Assembly: GCF_014207845.1 (NCBI RefSeq)
Contig: NZ_JACHLC010000001.1
Coordinates: forward strand, 310,001 to 374,000
Direction: 5' to 3'
DNA: 64,000 bases
DNA from: Chryseobacterium shigense
GTDB taxonomy: Bacteria; Bacteroidota; Bacteroidia; Flavobacteriales; Weeksellaceae
Every line of letters starts with the position of its first letter. Position 1 is the first letter of the stretch. This document shows, piece by piece, positions 16,662-26,901 of this stretch. A model generated the notes under the pieces. It searched no databases. It saw only the letters and a program-made list of their open reading frames with translations, and was not told where the DNA came from. The translations under genes were made by a program, and so were the position numbers.

Positions 16662-17432
16662 ATGAAAATACGTTTTAAAGATGAAAAACGGACAATATCG
16701 GGAAAATTGCTCAAGGATGAATATAGAGTTGTAGCCAGAGAGGAAGATCTCGAAGGTGGCTATACCTATGTTTTCTTTGATGAAAACTTTCAGGACATGA
16801 GAGTTAAAGATATTGCGGTGGAAATTATCGATAATGATATGTCCGACATGGTTCAAAGAAATGATCTTTCATATGGAAGAGATCTGTATGTTAATGAATT
16901 TTTGGCAGAGCTCCTGGAACTGAAAAGAGGACATATTATCAGCGTACAACATATTCGGGCGGCAAGTAAAGCCTTCAGGTATTTTGAAAAATATAATTAT
17001 GAAATTCCCGATCATTATAAGAATACAGCCCTGAATGAAAACTATAAAATGAATCTGATTGAAGGCTTTCTGATGGCAGTAAACCCCTATATTGAAAGAA
17101 AGTTTATCGGCGGAAATTATTTTGAAAGCTTTGAGTTTTATAAAGGAAATGCAGTTTCAGAAATAGAGCTTAAGCCGGGGGAAACTATTACTGAGCTTGA
17201 TGTTACCGGATACAAAATGCTTTTGAAAGACTTTATTGAAAGTACTTTACATGATACAGATTCTAATGAAATAAACTCTAAAATGTTTTCGAATACACTT
17301 TTTGGTTTAATTGATTCTCTTTTTATATACGATATCAGCCGGATTTTTTCCTATAAAACTTTCTATAATAATTTTTTTGTGATAGAGCACAGAAACGAAT
17401 ATTATTACCTGAATCAATTTTGGTGGGGATAA
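16662..17432 (+). CDS. Hypothetical protein
   Basis: 256 residues from ATG 16662, which follows an A-rich leader; a TTG 39 bases earlier lies inside the rpsO terminator region and is rejected. The protein is acidic and soluble with no signal peptide. It has beta-rich N-terminal text (TISGKLLKDEYRVVAREEDLEGGYTYVFFDEN) and a C-terminus rich in Phe and Tyr ending in NQFWWG. I do not recognise a family. It is a single gene with its own terminator, between two unrelated genes. Confidence 0.65.
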   Translation: MKIRFKDEKRTISGKLLKDEYRVVAREEDLEGGYTYVFFDENFQDMRVKDIAVEIIDNDMSDMVQRNDLSYGRDLYVNEFLAELLELKRGHIISVQHIRAASKAFRYFEKYNYEIPDHYKNTALNENYKMNLIEGFLMAVNPYIERKFIGGNYFESFEFYKGNAVSEIELKPGETITELDVTGYKMLLKDFIESTLHDTDSNEINSKMFSNTLFGLIDSLFIYDISRIFSYKTFYNNFFVIEHRNEYYYLNQFWWG

Positions 17433-17437
17433 ACAAA

Positions 17438-17461
17438 AAACCTGTTAGAAATAACAGGTTT
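17438..17461. terminator. Terminator between convergent genes
   Basis: AAACCTGTTA / TAACAGGTTT stem with a GAAA loop, flanked by A and T runs, so usable from both sides. Confidence 0.85.
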
Positions 17462-17486
17462 TGTATTTTGTAAAGGTTAGCCGTAA

Positions 17487-18908
17487 TTAATGTCCTGATT
17501 TGGATTCAGTAGTTTCTACATGTCCTAAATACTTACTGCAGTAGGCCCCAAAAATCAGAATCACCAGATAGCAGAACACCGGAATGATAAACGAATGCTG
17601 TACCCCAAACTGGTCCGCCAGGTATCCCTGGAAAATAGGAACAATAGCGCCCCCTAAAATAGCCATTACAACCAAAGATGATCCCTGGCTGGTATATTTG
17701 CCCAAACCTGAAATAGCAAGTGTATAAATATTGGAAAACATAATAGAATTGAAGATCCCGATTCCCAGAATACTATACATCGCCAATTCACCATGATTAA
17801 CCATTGCAGAAATAAGAAGTACAACATTTACAGCTGCAAAAATAGATAATGTTCTTGCCGGAGCCGCTTTACCGATAAAGAAAGCAACAAAATTAAGCGC
17901 AATAAATACAAGGAAAAAACTGATCTGTGCAAAACTCAGATCTACAATACTGAAAATAACAAGGAAAACAGCTGTTGCTGCACCCAGCATATATATTGCC
18001 TTTTTCCCTTGGCTTAAGGACTGATTTAACGAAATAGCTCCAAGAAAACGCCCGATCATAGCGCCTCCCCAATATAGCGAAAGGTAGTTTTTACTGATCG
18101 CTTCATTAAAATTCATCGTTTCTTCAAGAAAACTGATGATAAAACTTCCCACTGCCACTTCGCCACCCACATAACAGAACATGGCAAAAACCCCGAATTT
18201 CAGATGATTGTACTTCAAAGCACCCCAGCCCTGTACAGTTTCTTCAGATTCCGTCTGGAATGACGGTAATTTCACTCTCGAGATTAATAAAGCTACCAAT
18301 AAAAGGATTCCGGCAAAAATAAGATAAGGAATTCTTGTTGCTACCGCGCTGAAAGTTCCGTCCGGCTCAGAGAAAAGCTCGAAGATCAGATGGCCTCCCA
18401 AAACCGGAGCTATTGTTGTTCCGAAAGCGTTGAAAGCCTGAGTCATATTAAGGCGGCTGGAGGCAGACTCTCCGCTGCCAAGCAATGAAACATAAGCATT
18501 GGCCGTAATTTGAAGAACTGTAAAGCCCAGTCCAAGAATAAATAAAGCACCTAAAAATAACGGATAATAAGAAAAAGTTGCTGCCGGATAAAACAAGACA
18601 CAGCCAAAAGCTGCAAGGAAAATACCGAACATGATTCCTTTTTTGTAACCTGCTTTATTAATAGGGTCTCCCTTTGAGATCGAGATCAGGAAATAAATAA
18701 GCGAACCTATAAAATACGCTCCGAAAAAACAGAACTGCACCAGCATTGACTCGAAAAAGGTGAGCTTAAAAAGCTGTTTCAGATAGGGGATCAGAATATC
18801 ATTCATACAGGTGATGAATCCCCACATAAAAAAGAGCAGTGTTATTGTCATTAAAGGAACCGTGTAATTCCTGCTCTGTGTTTTTACTTCTTTATTGATC
18901 ATAAACAT
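17487..18908 (-). CDS. Sugar MFS transporter (FucP/GluP-type)
   Basis: 473 residues with about twelve membrane helices of the major facilitator fold. The N-terminal text LFFMWGFITCMNDILIPYLKQLF is the signature of the FucP/glucose-galactose porter group (FHS family), proton-driven importers for fucose, glucose or galactose. The second signature region NAYVSLLGSGESASSRLNMTQAFNAFGTTIAP near 140 is also typical. Sugar specificity cannot be read. It stands alone without a sugar kinase or regulator beside it. Two in-frame Met codons lie at the start; the first is used here, and Met3 is equally possible. Confidence 0.88.
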   Translation of the reverse strand: MFMINKEVKTQSRNYTVPLMTITLLFFMWGFITCMNDILIPYLKQLFKLTFFESMLVQFCFFGAYFIGSLIYFLISISKGDPINKAGYKKGIMFGIFLAAFGCVLFYPAATFSYYPLFLGALFILGLGFTVLQITANAYVSLLGSGESASSRLNMTQAFNAFGTTIAPVLGGHLIFELFSEPDGTFSAVATRIPYLIFAGILLLVALLISRVKLPSFQTESEETVQGWGALKYNHLKFGVFAMFCYVGGEVAVGSFIISFLEETMNFNEAISKNYLSLYWGGAMIGRFLGAISLNQSLSQGKKAIYMLGAATAVFLVIFSIVDLSFAQISFFLVFIALNFVAFFIGKAAPARTLSIFAAVNVVLLISAMVNHGELAMYSILGIGIFNSIMFSNIYTLAISGLGKYTSQGSSLVVMAILGGAIVPIFQGYLADQFGVQHSFIIPVFCYLVILIFGAYCSKYLGHVETTESKSGH

Positions 18909-19327
18909 TTATTTATTTTGAAAAGAATTATTAAGCTCTTTCGGTTATTTTCGTGTGCTGTATCTGTAGTTTGAGAAGCAGGGCAAATAATAAGACAGCG
19001 ACCCGCTTTTCTGCAAACAGTATCCTTTATTTAGTATAAAGATTCTATTTTCACTTTTTGAGACAATAATACGAAAATGACCGGGTTCTTTGATGAATTT
19101 TCTTTGAAAATAATTTTTATCAGTAACGAAATTGGATAAATAAGAGGAATGTTCTGTAGATAATGTTTACATCTTTGATAATAAAGTGCCCGATCTCATC
19201 ATCCGGAATGCTATTTCTGAGGCTGAAAATTTAATATTTCATTATTATATATTACCTTTGCAGACGAAAATTTAAAGAGTTTAAATATTAATTCATACTC
19301 AATACGGAGTATTAAGACGACAAATTT
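18909..19327 (+). promoter_or_regulatory. Intergenic region with pnp promoter element
   Basis: 418 bases between divergent genes. A TACCTTTG box at 19253-19260 fits the -7 consensus and lies 67 bases before the pnp ATG; no clear TTTG was found at the proper distance. The remaining sequence is A/T-rich with no gene seen. The long leader might allow PNPase autocontrol, which is unproven here. Confidence 0.45.
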
Positions 19328-21571
19328 ATGAGTATACCTCAAGCGTTTACAGAAACGATTACTCTTGCAGACGGCAGAGAAATCACTATTGAAACGGGGA
19401 AATTGGCAAAACAGGCTGATGGATCTGTGGTAGTAAAAATGGGTGGAACAATGCTTTTAGCAACTGTTGTAGCCAATAAAGAAGCAAATCCTGGTGTAGA
19501 TTTTTTACCGTTAACGGTAGATTACAGAGAAAAATTCTATGCAGGTGGAAAAATTCCCGGAAACTTCTTCCGTAGAGAAGCAAGACCTTCCGATCAGGAA
19601 ATTTTAACAATGCGTTTGGTAGACAGAGTTCTGCGCCCGCTTTTCCCTGAAGACTTCCATGCTGAAGTTCAGGTAATGATCTCCCTTATCTCTTACGACG
19701 GAAAAGCAATTCCGGATGATTTAGCCGGTTTGGCTGCTTCTGCGGCAATTGCTATTACAGATATTCCTTTCAACGGACCAATGTCTGAAGTAAGAGTGGT
19801 AAGATTTGACGGTAAACTGGCAATCAATCCAACCTATGAGCAACTGAAAGATTCTGAGCTTGATATTATGGTAGGAGCTACCAAAGACTCTATTGTAATG
19901 GTAGAAGGAGAAATGAAGGAGATTTCTGAGCAGGAAATGCTGGAAGCCATCATCTTCGGTCATGCTGAAATCAAAAAACAGATTGAAGCTCAGGAAAGAT
20001 TAGCTGAAAAAGTAGGTAAAGCTTTCCCGAAAAGAGAATACAGCCACGAAGATCACGACGAAGCTATTCGTGAGAAAGTTTGGAAAGAAACGTACGATAA
20101 AGTATACGAAGTAGCAAAAACTCCATCCGGAAAAGATGAAAGAGGAGAAAAATTCAAAGCGGTTCGTGAAGAATTCCTTGCACAGTATGCAGATGATGCA
20201 GAAGAACTGGAAAGAGTAACCCCTTTCGTAAAAGTATATTATCATGATGTAGAAAAAGAAGCAATGCGTCAGATGATCCTTGAAGACAATATCCGTCTTG
20301 ATGGCCGTGATCCTCAGACGATCCGTCCGATCTGGTCTGAAATTGACTATCTTCCGGGAGCTCACGGTTCTGCAGTATTTACAAGAGGTGAAACCCAGTC
20401 CCTGACTGCCGTAACACTTGGTTCCGTAAAAGATGCAAACATGGTGGACAGCGTTATCTCTCAGCACGACGAAAAATTCTTCCTGCATTATAACTTCCCT
20501 CCATTCTCAACCGGTGAAGCAAGACCTTTAAGAGGAACTTCAAGAAGAGAAGTAGGACACGGAAACTTGGCTCAAAGAGCATTACAGGCAGTTATTCCTG
20601 AAGAAAACCCATATACCATCAGAATTGTTTCCGATATCCTTGAATCAAACGGTTCATCTTCAATGGCAACAGTTTGTGCAGGAACACTGGCATTAATGGA
20701 TGCAGGTGTACAGATTACAAAACCGGTTTCAGGTATTGCAATGGGGCTTATTACAGATACAAAATCAGGTAAATTTACCGTACTTTCCGATATTTTAGGA
20801 GACGAAGATCACCTTGGAGATATGGACTTCAAAGTTACAGGTACTGCAGACGGTATCACAGCTTGTCAGATGGATATCAAAATCCAGGGACTTTCTATGG
20901 ATATCATGGAAAAAGCTTTGATGCAGGCTAAAGACGGAAGATTACACATCCTGAATAAAATCACCGAAACTATTGCTGAGCCAAGAGCAGATGTGAAACC
21001 TCACGCTCCGAAAATGGTAGTAATGGAGATCTCTAAAGACTTCATTGGTGCAGTAATCGGACCTGGTGGAAAGATCATTCAGCAAATGCAGAAAGATACG
21101 GATACCATTATCGCTATTGAAGAAATCGGAGAGATCGGACGTATCGAGATTGCAGGAACAGACAGAGAGAAAATCAATGCTGCTGTTGCTAAAATCAACG
21201 AAATTACCTTCGTTCCTGTAGTAGGAGAGGTTTACAAAGGAAAAGTAGTGAAAGTAATGGATTTCGGAGCTTTCGTAGCCATTGCGAAAGGTACTGAAGG
21301 ACTTCTTCACATCTCTGAAATTGAGTGGGCCCGTCTTGATAAAGTTCCTTATGCAGAAGGGGATGAGGTAGAAGTGAAATTCATGGGTTATGATGACCGT
21401 AAGAAAATGAAGCTTTCAAGAAAAGTACTTTTACCAAGACCTCCAAGACCGGAAGGAAAACCAAGACCGGAAGGCCAGGGAAGACCTGACAGACCGGCAA
21501 GAAATGAAGGAAATGCACAGCCGGAAGGTGAAAAACCTGCCGTAGATCAGCAACCATCAAATGAAGCTTAA
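19328..21571 (+). CDS. pnp: Polyribonucleotide nucleotidyltransferase (PNPase)
   Basis: 747 residues. PNPase degrades RNA 3' to 5' using phosphate, in the cytoplasm. The order is standard: two RNase PH domains (about 10-230 and 330-550) joined by an alpha-helical linker, a KH domain ([23 protein letters not shown], about 565-625) and an S1 domain ([35 protein letters not shown], about 635-705). [10 protein letters not shown] and RGETQSL are catalytic-domain landmarks. The C-terminal 40 residues form a Pro/Arg/Glu-rich low-complexity tail ([19 protein letters not shown]), common in Bacteroidota PNPases. It ends in a strong terminator. Confidence 0.98.
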   Translation: MSIPQAFTETITLADGREITIETGKLAKQADGSVVVKMGGTMLLATVVANKEANPGVDFLPLTVDYREKFYAGGKIPGNFFRREARPSDQEILTMRLVDRVLRPLFPEDFHAEVQVMISLISYDGKAIPDDLAGLAASAAIAITDIPFNGPMSEVRVVRFDGKLAINPTYEQLKDSELDIMVGATKDSIVMVEGEMKEISEQEMLEAIIFGHAEIKKQIEAQERLAEKVGKAFPKREYSHEDHDEAIREKVWKETYDKVYEVAKTPSGKDERGEKFKAVREEFLAQYADDAEELERVTPFVKVYYHDVEKEAMRQMILEDNIRLDGRDPQTIRPIWSEIDYLPGAHGSAVFTRGETQSLTAVTLGSVKDANMVDSVISQHDEKFFLHYNFPPFSTGEARPLRGTSRREVGHGNLAQRALQAVIPEENPYTIRIVSDILESNGSSSMATVCAGTLALMDAGVQITKPVSGIAMGLITDTKSGKFTVLSDILGDEDHLGDMDFKVTGTADGITACQMDIKIQGLSMDIMEKALMQAKDGRLHILNKITETIAEPRADVKPHAPKMVVMEISKDFIGAVIGPGGKIIQQMQKDTDTIIAIEEIGEIGRIEIAGTDREKINAAVAKINEITFVPVVGEVYKGKVVKVMDFGAFVAIAKGTEGLLHISEIEWARLDKVPYAEGDEVEVKFMGYDDRKKMKLSRKVLLPRPPRPEGKPRPEGQGRPDRPARNEGNAQPEGEKPAVDQQPSNEA

Positions 21572-21591
21572 GATTAATTCTTATATATAAT

Positions 21592-21620
21592 AAAATCCCT
21601 CAAATTGAGGGATTTTTTTT
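21592..21620 (+). terminator. Intrinsic terminator after pnp
   Basis: AAATCCCTC / GAGGGATTT stem with a 5-base loop and eight T residues. A short GTCAGGCTGAGCGGAGCC string follows at 21621, resembling a scattered flavobacterial repeat fragment. Confidence 0.9.
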
Positions 21621-21660
21621 GTCAGGCTGAGCGGAGCCGAAGCCTTTTCAGTAGTATTAT

Positions 21661-23727
21661 TTACCAGATTTTTACCCTTTCTTCAGGTTTCTTATAAAGC
21701 TTATCACCGGCCTTTAAGTCAAAAGCTTTATAGAACGCTTCCGTATTCACTAAAGGTGCAAAAGCTCTGTACATCCCTGGTGTATGCTCATTAGTTTTGA
21801 TCTGGTTTACCAAAGCTGCTTCCGTATAAAGCGATCTCCAAACCGTTGCCCAGCTCAGGAAAAATCTCTGATCCTGACTGTAACCACTTATCTTTCCAGG
21901 GTTTCCTTTATCCTTTAAATACATCTGCAAAGCATCATATGCTATGTTTACACCTCCCAGATCAGCAATATTTTCCCCGTTGGTAAAGGTTCCGTTTACA
22001 AAAGTTCCTTTTACAGGCTCATACTTGTCATATTGTGCTGCAAGAGATTTTGTAGCTTTTTCAAAGTTGGCTTTATCCTCGGGAGTCCACCAGTCCGTAA
22101 GATTTCCCTCTGCATCAAACTGTGCTCCGGAATCATCAAAGCCGTGGGTCATCTCATGTCCTATTGCCCCTCCGATACCTCCAAAATTCACCGCAGGATC
22201 CGCTTTTGGGTTAAAGAATGGCGGCTGAAGAATAGCGGCAGGGAAAACAATCTCGTTGTTTTGTGGGTTGTAATAAGCATTTACCGTTTGCGGAGACATA
22301 CCCCATCTGGATTTATCAACCGGCTTTCCTACTTTGTCAAGAGCCTGCTGGTACTGCCATTCGGAAATATTCTGAAGGTTTTTATATAAACTTCCGCCCT
22401 GTGCTTCAGATAAGATAGTAAGCTTGGAATAATCTTTCCATTTGTCCGGATAAGCTACTTTTACAGTGAACTTATTAAGTTTCGTCAATGCTTTTTCCTT
22501 TGTGGTGGAAGACATCCATGTTAAATTATTGATATGCTGGGTAAAACTTTTCTTCAAATAATCAATCAGTTCCACCATCTGTGCTTTGGCTTCGGCAGGG
22601 AAATATTTTTCAACATATAACTTCCCGAATGCTTCTCCCAAGCTTCCATTAATTAGTTCATAGCCTCTTTTGTTTAAAGCTCTCTGCTCTTTCTGGCCAC
22701 GAAGATATTTGCCATAGAAACCGAATCTCATTTCATCCAGCTGCTGTGTCAGGGAAGCTGCATTTCCGGATAAGAGATTGAATTTTAAGTAATCTTTGAT
22801 TACATTGATGTTCTGTGGTACAAGAATGTTGTCAAGATTTTTATAATAATTAAGTTCCTCAATAATTACTTTATCTGTCTGTACCCCGACTTTTTTAAGG
22901 TAAGCAGGAAGGTCTGCATTTTTAACCAAAGCAGAAAGTTCAGCCATTGTTCTCGGATTGTTCTGAAGATTGATATCGCGGATCTGTTCGTTAGTGAGCA
23001 GAGTTTTGGCAATGGATTTTTCAAAATCAACGATTTTTCCGGCGGCTTCCTGGGAATTTTTATACCCCAGAACATTCAGCATTGAAGCTATATATATTGT
23101 ATATTCTTTAATGGCTTCCGTATTCTTTTCATTGACTTTCTGATAATAGTCACGGCCCATTCCCAGGGCACCGCCACCAAGATATACAGCATTCATTTTA
23201 GAGTCTGCAAGATCTGCGCTCACTCCCCAGCCGTAAAAAGGATTGTCACCCTGTTTTGTAGCTGCTGTAAGATATTGGTTCAGATCTGCAACAGTTTTAA
23301 TGGCATCTATTTTAGAAAGATTCTCTTTTAAAGGAGAGATTCCGTCCTTATTTCTTTTATCCATATCCATATAGGTCAGATACAGATTCTGTATCTTTTT
23401 GCCTTCACTTCCATCTGCAAACTTATCTTTCAGAAGCGAATTTAAAATAGAGATTGCATTATTGTCCGTACTTTCTCTAACCTGGTCGAAACTTCCCCAT
23501 CTGGAACGGTCGGAAGGAATTTTGGCTGTTTTCATCCACTTTCCGTTTACAAAATTATAGAAATCGTCCTGCGGACGTACCGATGTATCCATAAAGGATA
23601 TGTCCAGTCCCGGATCATTTCCGGCAGAGGCTACCGATGTTGCATTAGGCCCGGATTTTTGAGCCTGAACTGTTTCAAAGGCTAATAAAGAGGCAATAGC
23701 CAATAAGGTGATGTTAAGTTTTTTCAT
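21661..23727 (-). CDS. M13-family zinc metallopeptidase (PepO/neprilysin-like), exported
   Basis: 688 residues with a signal peptide (MKKLNITLLAIASLLAFETV, cleavage after QAQ). The N-terminal PDDFYNFVNGKW-type text and the C-terminal catalytic domain are typical of M13 peptidases. The zinc motif HEMTHGFDD (HExxH) and the downstream ENIADLGG (third ligand Glu) are intact, and NAYYNPQNNEIVFPAAILQPPFF precedes them. The usual C-terminal VKIW tail is present. It would degrade oligopeptides in the periplasm or outside. It is monocistronic, followed upstream by a TonB-dependent receptor in the same direction. Confidence 0.95.
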   Translation of the reverse strand: MKKLNITLLAIASLLAFETVQAQKSGPNATSVASAGNDPGLDISFMDTSVRPQDDFYNFVNGKWMKTAKIPSDRSRWGSFDQVRESTDNNAISILNSLLKDKFADGSEGKKIQNLYLTYMDMDKRNKDGISPLKENLSKIDAIKTVADLNQYLTAATKQGDNPFYGWGVSADLADSKMNAVYLGGGALGMGRDYYQKVNEKNTEAIKEYTIYIASMLNVLGYKNSQEAAGKIVDFEKSIAKTLLTNEQIRDINLQNNPRTMAELSALVKNADLPAYLKKVGVQTDKVIIEELNYYKNLDNILVPQNINVIKDYLKFNLLSGNAASLTQQLDEMRFGFYGKYLRGQKEQRALNKRGYELINGSLGEAFGKLYVEKYFPAEAKAQMVELIDYLKKSFTQHINNLTWMSSTTKEKALTKLNKFTVKVAYPDKWKDYSKLTILSEAQGGSLYKNLQNISEWQYQQALDKVGKPVDKSRWGMSPQTVNAYYNPQNNEIVFPAAILQPPFFNPKADPAVNFGGIGGAIGHEMTHGFDDSGAQFDAEGNLTDWWTPEDKANFEKATKSLAAQYDKYEPVKGTFVNGTFTNGENIADLGGVNIAYDALQMYLKDKGNPGKISGYSQDQRFFLSWATVWRSLYTEAALVNQIKTNEHTPGMYRAFAPLVNTEAFYKAFDLKAGDKLYKKPEERVKIW

Positions 23728-23780
23728 AATGCTGTTCTTTATTGTTAATTTTTATTTTTCCTGAGCGATTTTATTATCAA

Positions 23781-26195
23781 TTATGCTCCGATTCTCTGTT
23801 TCAGATCATCTGCGCCACCGGTTTTTCTTGGCTGCCCGTTTTTAGAAGAACCGAAATTGTAGGTATAAGAAATGGTTGCTACACGGGAATCCCTTTTCAC
23901 CACAAAGTTTTCCACATAATTATTGAAGGTTGTCTGTGCCTTCGGATTGCTTGTGAAGAAAATATCATTGAAAGAGAATTTCAGTGTGCTGTTATTTTTA
24001 AATTTCTTCTGAGCCCCGATGTTCAGGTACCAGTTCGGTTTTACATCCATATAAGCATATATTTCCCTTGCCTGGTAATTTCCGGTAAGCTCTGCGCTGA
24101 AACCGTTTCCAAGTTTAAAAGAATTGATGCTGTTAAGGCTAAAAGTAAAATTCCCTTTATTGTTGATCTGTGTTCCCGAAACATTTCCTGTATAAGACCC
24201 GTAGTAAAAATTGGCGCTGTTGTTCATATCCCACCACCTGGCCACTTTTACCGGAGCAATCAGGTAAAGCCCGAAATACGATGCAGAATTTAAGTTTTCA
24301 TTCGTCTGAACTGTGATATTTTCCCCGTTTTCCGTAACGGGTTTAATCACGTCTGTAATGTTGTTTTTCGTTTTACTGTAGCTTAATGTCGCAAAATATT
24401 TACTGTTCATGCTGTAGGTCAGCTCATAATTCATTGTTGTCTGCGGGTTCAGATCAGGATTTCCTGCCTTATAGGTGGTAGGGTCCAGGTAAAATTTGAA
24501 AGGATTCAGCTGATTGTAGCTTGGCCTTGTAATTCTCCTGCTGAAATTGATTTCCAGGTTGCTTTTATCAGTTACATCATAAGAGAAAACTGCACTTGGA
24601 AACAGTTGCGTGTAATTCTTTTTGTTCACCTGGCTGGTGGTGAGCTGTGTTCCCGTTACATTGGTATTTTCAGCCCTTAAGCCGAATGTAGCACTGAACT
24701 TTTCCCATTTTTTAGAAACATTTCCGTACAAAGCATTAATATTTTCCTCGTAGATAAAATGATTGGTTTTGTTAAGATCCAGTTCCGGAACGCCTGAACT
24801 TGCATTGAAGAATTTCAGGTCATTATCTGCTTTTACAAAACTCGTTTTGATGCCGGCTTCCAGTTTCCATTTGTCTTTAAGATTTTTCGTTAAATCAGAT
24901 TTTAAAGAATAAATATTCAGGTTTCCATCAATATCACCCTGCAGAATATCAAGGGTCTTCAGATTTGCGGATTTTTCATAATTCCTTGTTTCAAAATTCT
25001 GAAGTGAAGCATTTGAGTAGTTGATATAGTCAAAATCCGTGGTGATTTCTGATCCCAGAGAATCAATTGTATATTTATGATTCAGGTTGAATGAAATATT
25101 CTTCCAATGGTCATGAGAACGGTTCTTTGTGGTAAAACTGCCGTCAGGAAGATGATCATTCCCCAATATTAAGCTTGAATTATCACCTTTCGGATCAAAT
25201 TTATTGCTTACAAAACCTATGGAAAAGCCTAAGACATTTTTATCATTCATATAATAATCCATTCCTGTTTTGGCAATGTGATTCCTGAAATTGAATTTTA
25301 AAAAGTTATCCTGCAGATAGGCTTTGTCGAAAGTATCACCGGTATAAAAATTCCTGTCCAGAACAAGATGATTATAAAATTCCCTGTACGCAAAACTGTA
25401 ATTTGCAAAAATGTTCACCTTTTTATTTCGGTGGTTAATGCTGAAACTGTTATTATTTTTGATGAATTTTCCCGTTCCCAGGGAAGTTGAGATACTTCCG
25501 TTTGTTCCTTTCCGCTGGTCTTTTTTTAATTTGATGTTAATGATGGAAGTTCCGGCCGCATCATATTTTGAAGACGGATTGGTGATGAATTCTATTTTTT
25601 CTACGGTTGATGAAGGAATTCCGCGCAGATACGCTGCCAGATCAGTTCCCGTCATCGGTGTGTTTTTTCCATCGATCTGTACCAGAAGGTTTCCTTTTCC
25701 CCTGAGGCTGATGTTATCATTGCTGTCCACATTAACTCCCGGGGCTTTCTCAAGTACCTCAAAGGCAGAGTTTCCGGTACTGGCAATGCTGTTTTCAACG
25801 TTAAGGATCATTTTGCCTTCCTGACGTTCAATATAAGGCTTTGTTTTTGTGATGGTTACTCCTTCAATAGATTTTACATTAAGATCAATAGGAGCGAGCG
25901 TTTTGTTTTCCGCTATCTGGATATTATCCGATTGATAGACTTCGGTTCCGTTTTTACTGATCTTTAAACGATAGCTTCCTTCTTTAAGATCATTAAAGGT
26001 GAATTTTCCATTCTGTTCCGCAATTTCTGTTTTTACCAGTGCATTTCCGGAATCAAACAGGTTGATTTCCATTTGCTCGGTTTTTTCTCCGTTAATATTT
26101 CCCGACAGTGAAAAATTTTGTGTACCCTGTGCTGAGAACAGGCTGCTGAAAAAAGTCAGTGTCAATGTTAGTAAAAGTAAAAATATTCTGACCAT
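23781..26195 (-). CDS. TonB-dependent receptor, OMP_b-brl_3 type
   Basis: 804 residues. A signal peptide (MVRIFLLLLTLTLTFFSSLF, then SAQ) is followed by a carboxypeptidase-regulatory-like beta-sandwich (about 25-105), a plug domain (GKMILNVENSIASTGNSAFEVLEKAPGV, SLRGKGNLLVQIDGKNTPM) and a long C-terminal barrel of the outer membrane beta-barrel family 3. The C-terminus lacks an aromatic last residue. Members of this group in Bacteroidota often lack a clear TonB box, so energised import is not certain. A MarR regulator lies upstream by 5 bases in the same direction, so they form an operon and the regulator probably controls it. The ligand is unknown. Confidence 0.92.
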   Translation of the reverse strand: MVRIFLLLLTLTLTFFSSLFSAQGTQNFSLSGNINGEKTEQMEINLFDSGNALVKTEIAEQNGKFTFNDLKEGSYRLKISKNGTEVYQSDNIQIAENKTLAPIDLNVKSIEGVTITKTKPYIERQEGKMILNVENSIASTGNSAFEVLEKAPGVNVDSNDNISLRGKGNLLVQIDGKNTPMTGTDLAAYLRGIPSSTVEKIEFITNPSSKYDAAGTSIINIKLKKDQRKGTNGSISTSLGTGKFIKNNNSFSINHRNKKVNIFANYSFAYREFYNHLVLDRNFYTGDTFDKAYLQDNFLKFNFRNHIAKTGMDYYMNDKNVLGFSIGFVSNKFDPKGDNSSLILGNDHLPDGSFTTKNRSHDHWKNISFNLNHKYTIDSLGSEITTDFDYINYSNASLQNFETRNYEKSANLKTLDILQGDIDGNLNIYSLKSDLTKNLKDKWKLEAGIKTSFVKADNDLKFFNASSGVPELDLNKTNHFIYEENINALYGNVSKKWEKFSATFGLRAENTNVTGTQLTTSQVNKKNYTQLFPSAVFSYDVTDKSNLEINFSRRITRPSYNQLNPFKFYLDPTTYKAGNPDLNPQTTMNYELTYSMNSKYFATLSYSKTKNNITDVIKPVTENGENITVQTNENLNSASYFGLYLIAPVKVARWWDMNNSANFYYGSYTGNVSGTQINNKGNFTFSLNSINSFKLGNGFSAELTGNYQAREIYAYMDVKPNWYLNIGAQKKFKNNSTLKFSFNDIFFTSNPKAQTTFNNYVENFVVKRDSRVATISYTYNFGSSKNGQPRKTGGADDLKQRIGA

Positions 26196-26200
26196 TGTGT

Positions 26201-26641
26201 TTATTTTTTAGGGTTGATACAGTTTTCGGATATTTTGAGCAAGGCATTATTCATAATTTCCAGCTCTTCTTTTGTTATGTTGTCTAAGGCTTTTTTTCTG
26301 TTGCCTTCTACAATTTTTTGCACATCTTTAATGATCTTTACTCCGGATTCTGTTACCTCGAGATTGGTTTTCCTCCGGTCTTCAGTATGGGTTTTACGGA
26401 TCACATATTGCGATTTCACCATGATGTCAATAATCCTTGTCACCGAAGCATTATCCTTAAAAACCAGATCTCCTATCTCATTCTGAGTAATCCCCGGGTT
26501 TTCCAAAATTGCTTTGATGATCAGCCATTGGTCAATTGTAATAGTAAAACCGTTAGCTTTAAGCTGGCGCTGTGCATAATTTCTGTATGATCTGATTGCT
26601 TTATCTATATTGTAGAATATGATTGAATTTAATTTCTCCAT
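26201..26641 (-). CDS. MarR-family transcriptional regulator
   Basis: 146 residues from the chosen ATG (MEKLNSIIFYNIDKAIRSY); a longer frame adds 15 residues unlike the family. The winged helix-turn-helix is clear: ITIDQWLIIKAILENPGITQNEIGDLVFKDNASVTRIIDIM, then the wing KTHTEDRRKTNLEVTESG. MarR proteins are homodimers that bind palindromes and respond to small phenolic or oxidant ligands. It is the first gene of a two-gene operon with the TonB-dependent receptor, 5 bases apart, and probably represses it. The leader carries the A/T palindrome-rich region 26642-26760. Confidence 0.92.
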   Translation of the reverse strand: MEKLNSIIFYNIDKAIRSYRNYAQRQLKANGFTITIDQWLIIKAILENPGITQNEIGDLVFKDNASVTRIIDIMVKSQYVIRKTHTEDRRKTNLEVTESGVKIIKDVQKIVEGNRKKALDNITKEELEIMNNALLKISENCINPKK

Positions 26642-26791
26642 TTTTTTATTTAAATTAAAATGATTAATCAATAATTGATGTATCAACTAATTTGTAATAG
26701 ATTTTTTTACTTTGTTACAGATTATTAAAAATATTTTTTTGAAAAGCAGAAAAAACTTGAAGCCGCTCAGCTTGAATAGTAGAAAAAAGAA

Positions 26792-26859
26792 ATCTGCTCC
26801 ATCTGCTTAATCCGCGAGGAAATATTTAACCTTTCGCAGATTAAGCAGATGGAGCAGAT
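26792..26859. repeat. Large palindrome (MITE-like)
   Basis: Perfect 21-base arms starting ATCTGCTCCATCTGCTTAAT, at 26792-26812 and 26839-26859. After one mismatch they extend by another four to six pairs, leaving a loop of about 10-14 bases. GC content and the internal near-direct repeat CTGCTCC / CTGCTTA stand out from the flanks. It is intergenic, and no transposase is nearby. Confidence 0.8.
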
Positions 26860-26901
26860 GTTTGTGTAGAATTTATTTGAATGATTTTATTGATGAATCA
26901 T

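Noticed and set aside
20000..20488. Minus-strand ORF of 162 residues in pnp
   Set aside because: It is the shadow of a highly expressed gene, with odd Phe/Cys-rich composition and no family match.
21621..21645. Complete repeat element behind pnp (GTCAGGCTGAGCGGAGCC)
   Set aside because: Only one short string is present with no second arm or second copy in the window; it was noted in the terminator entry only.
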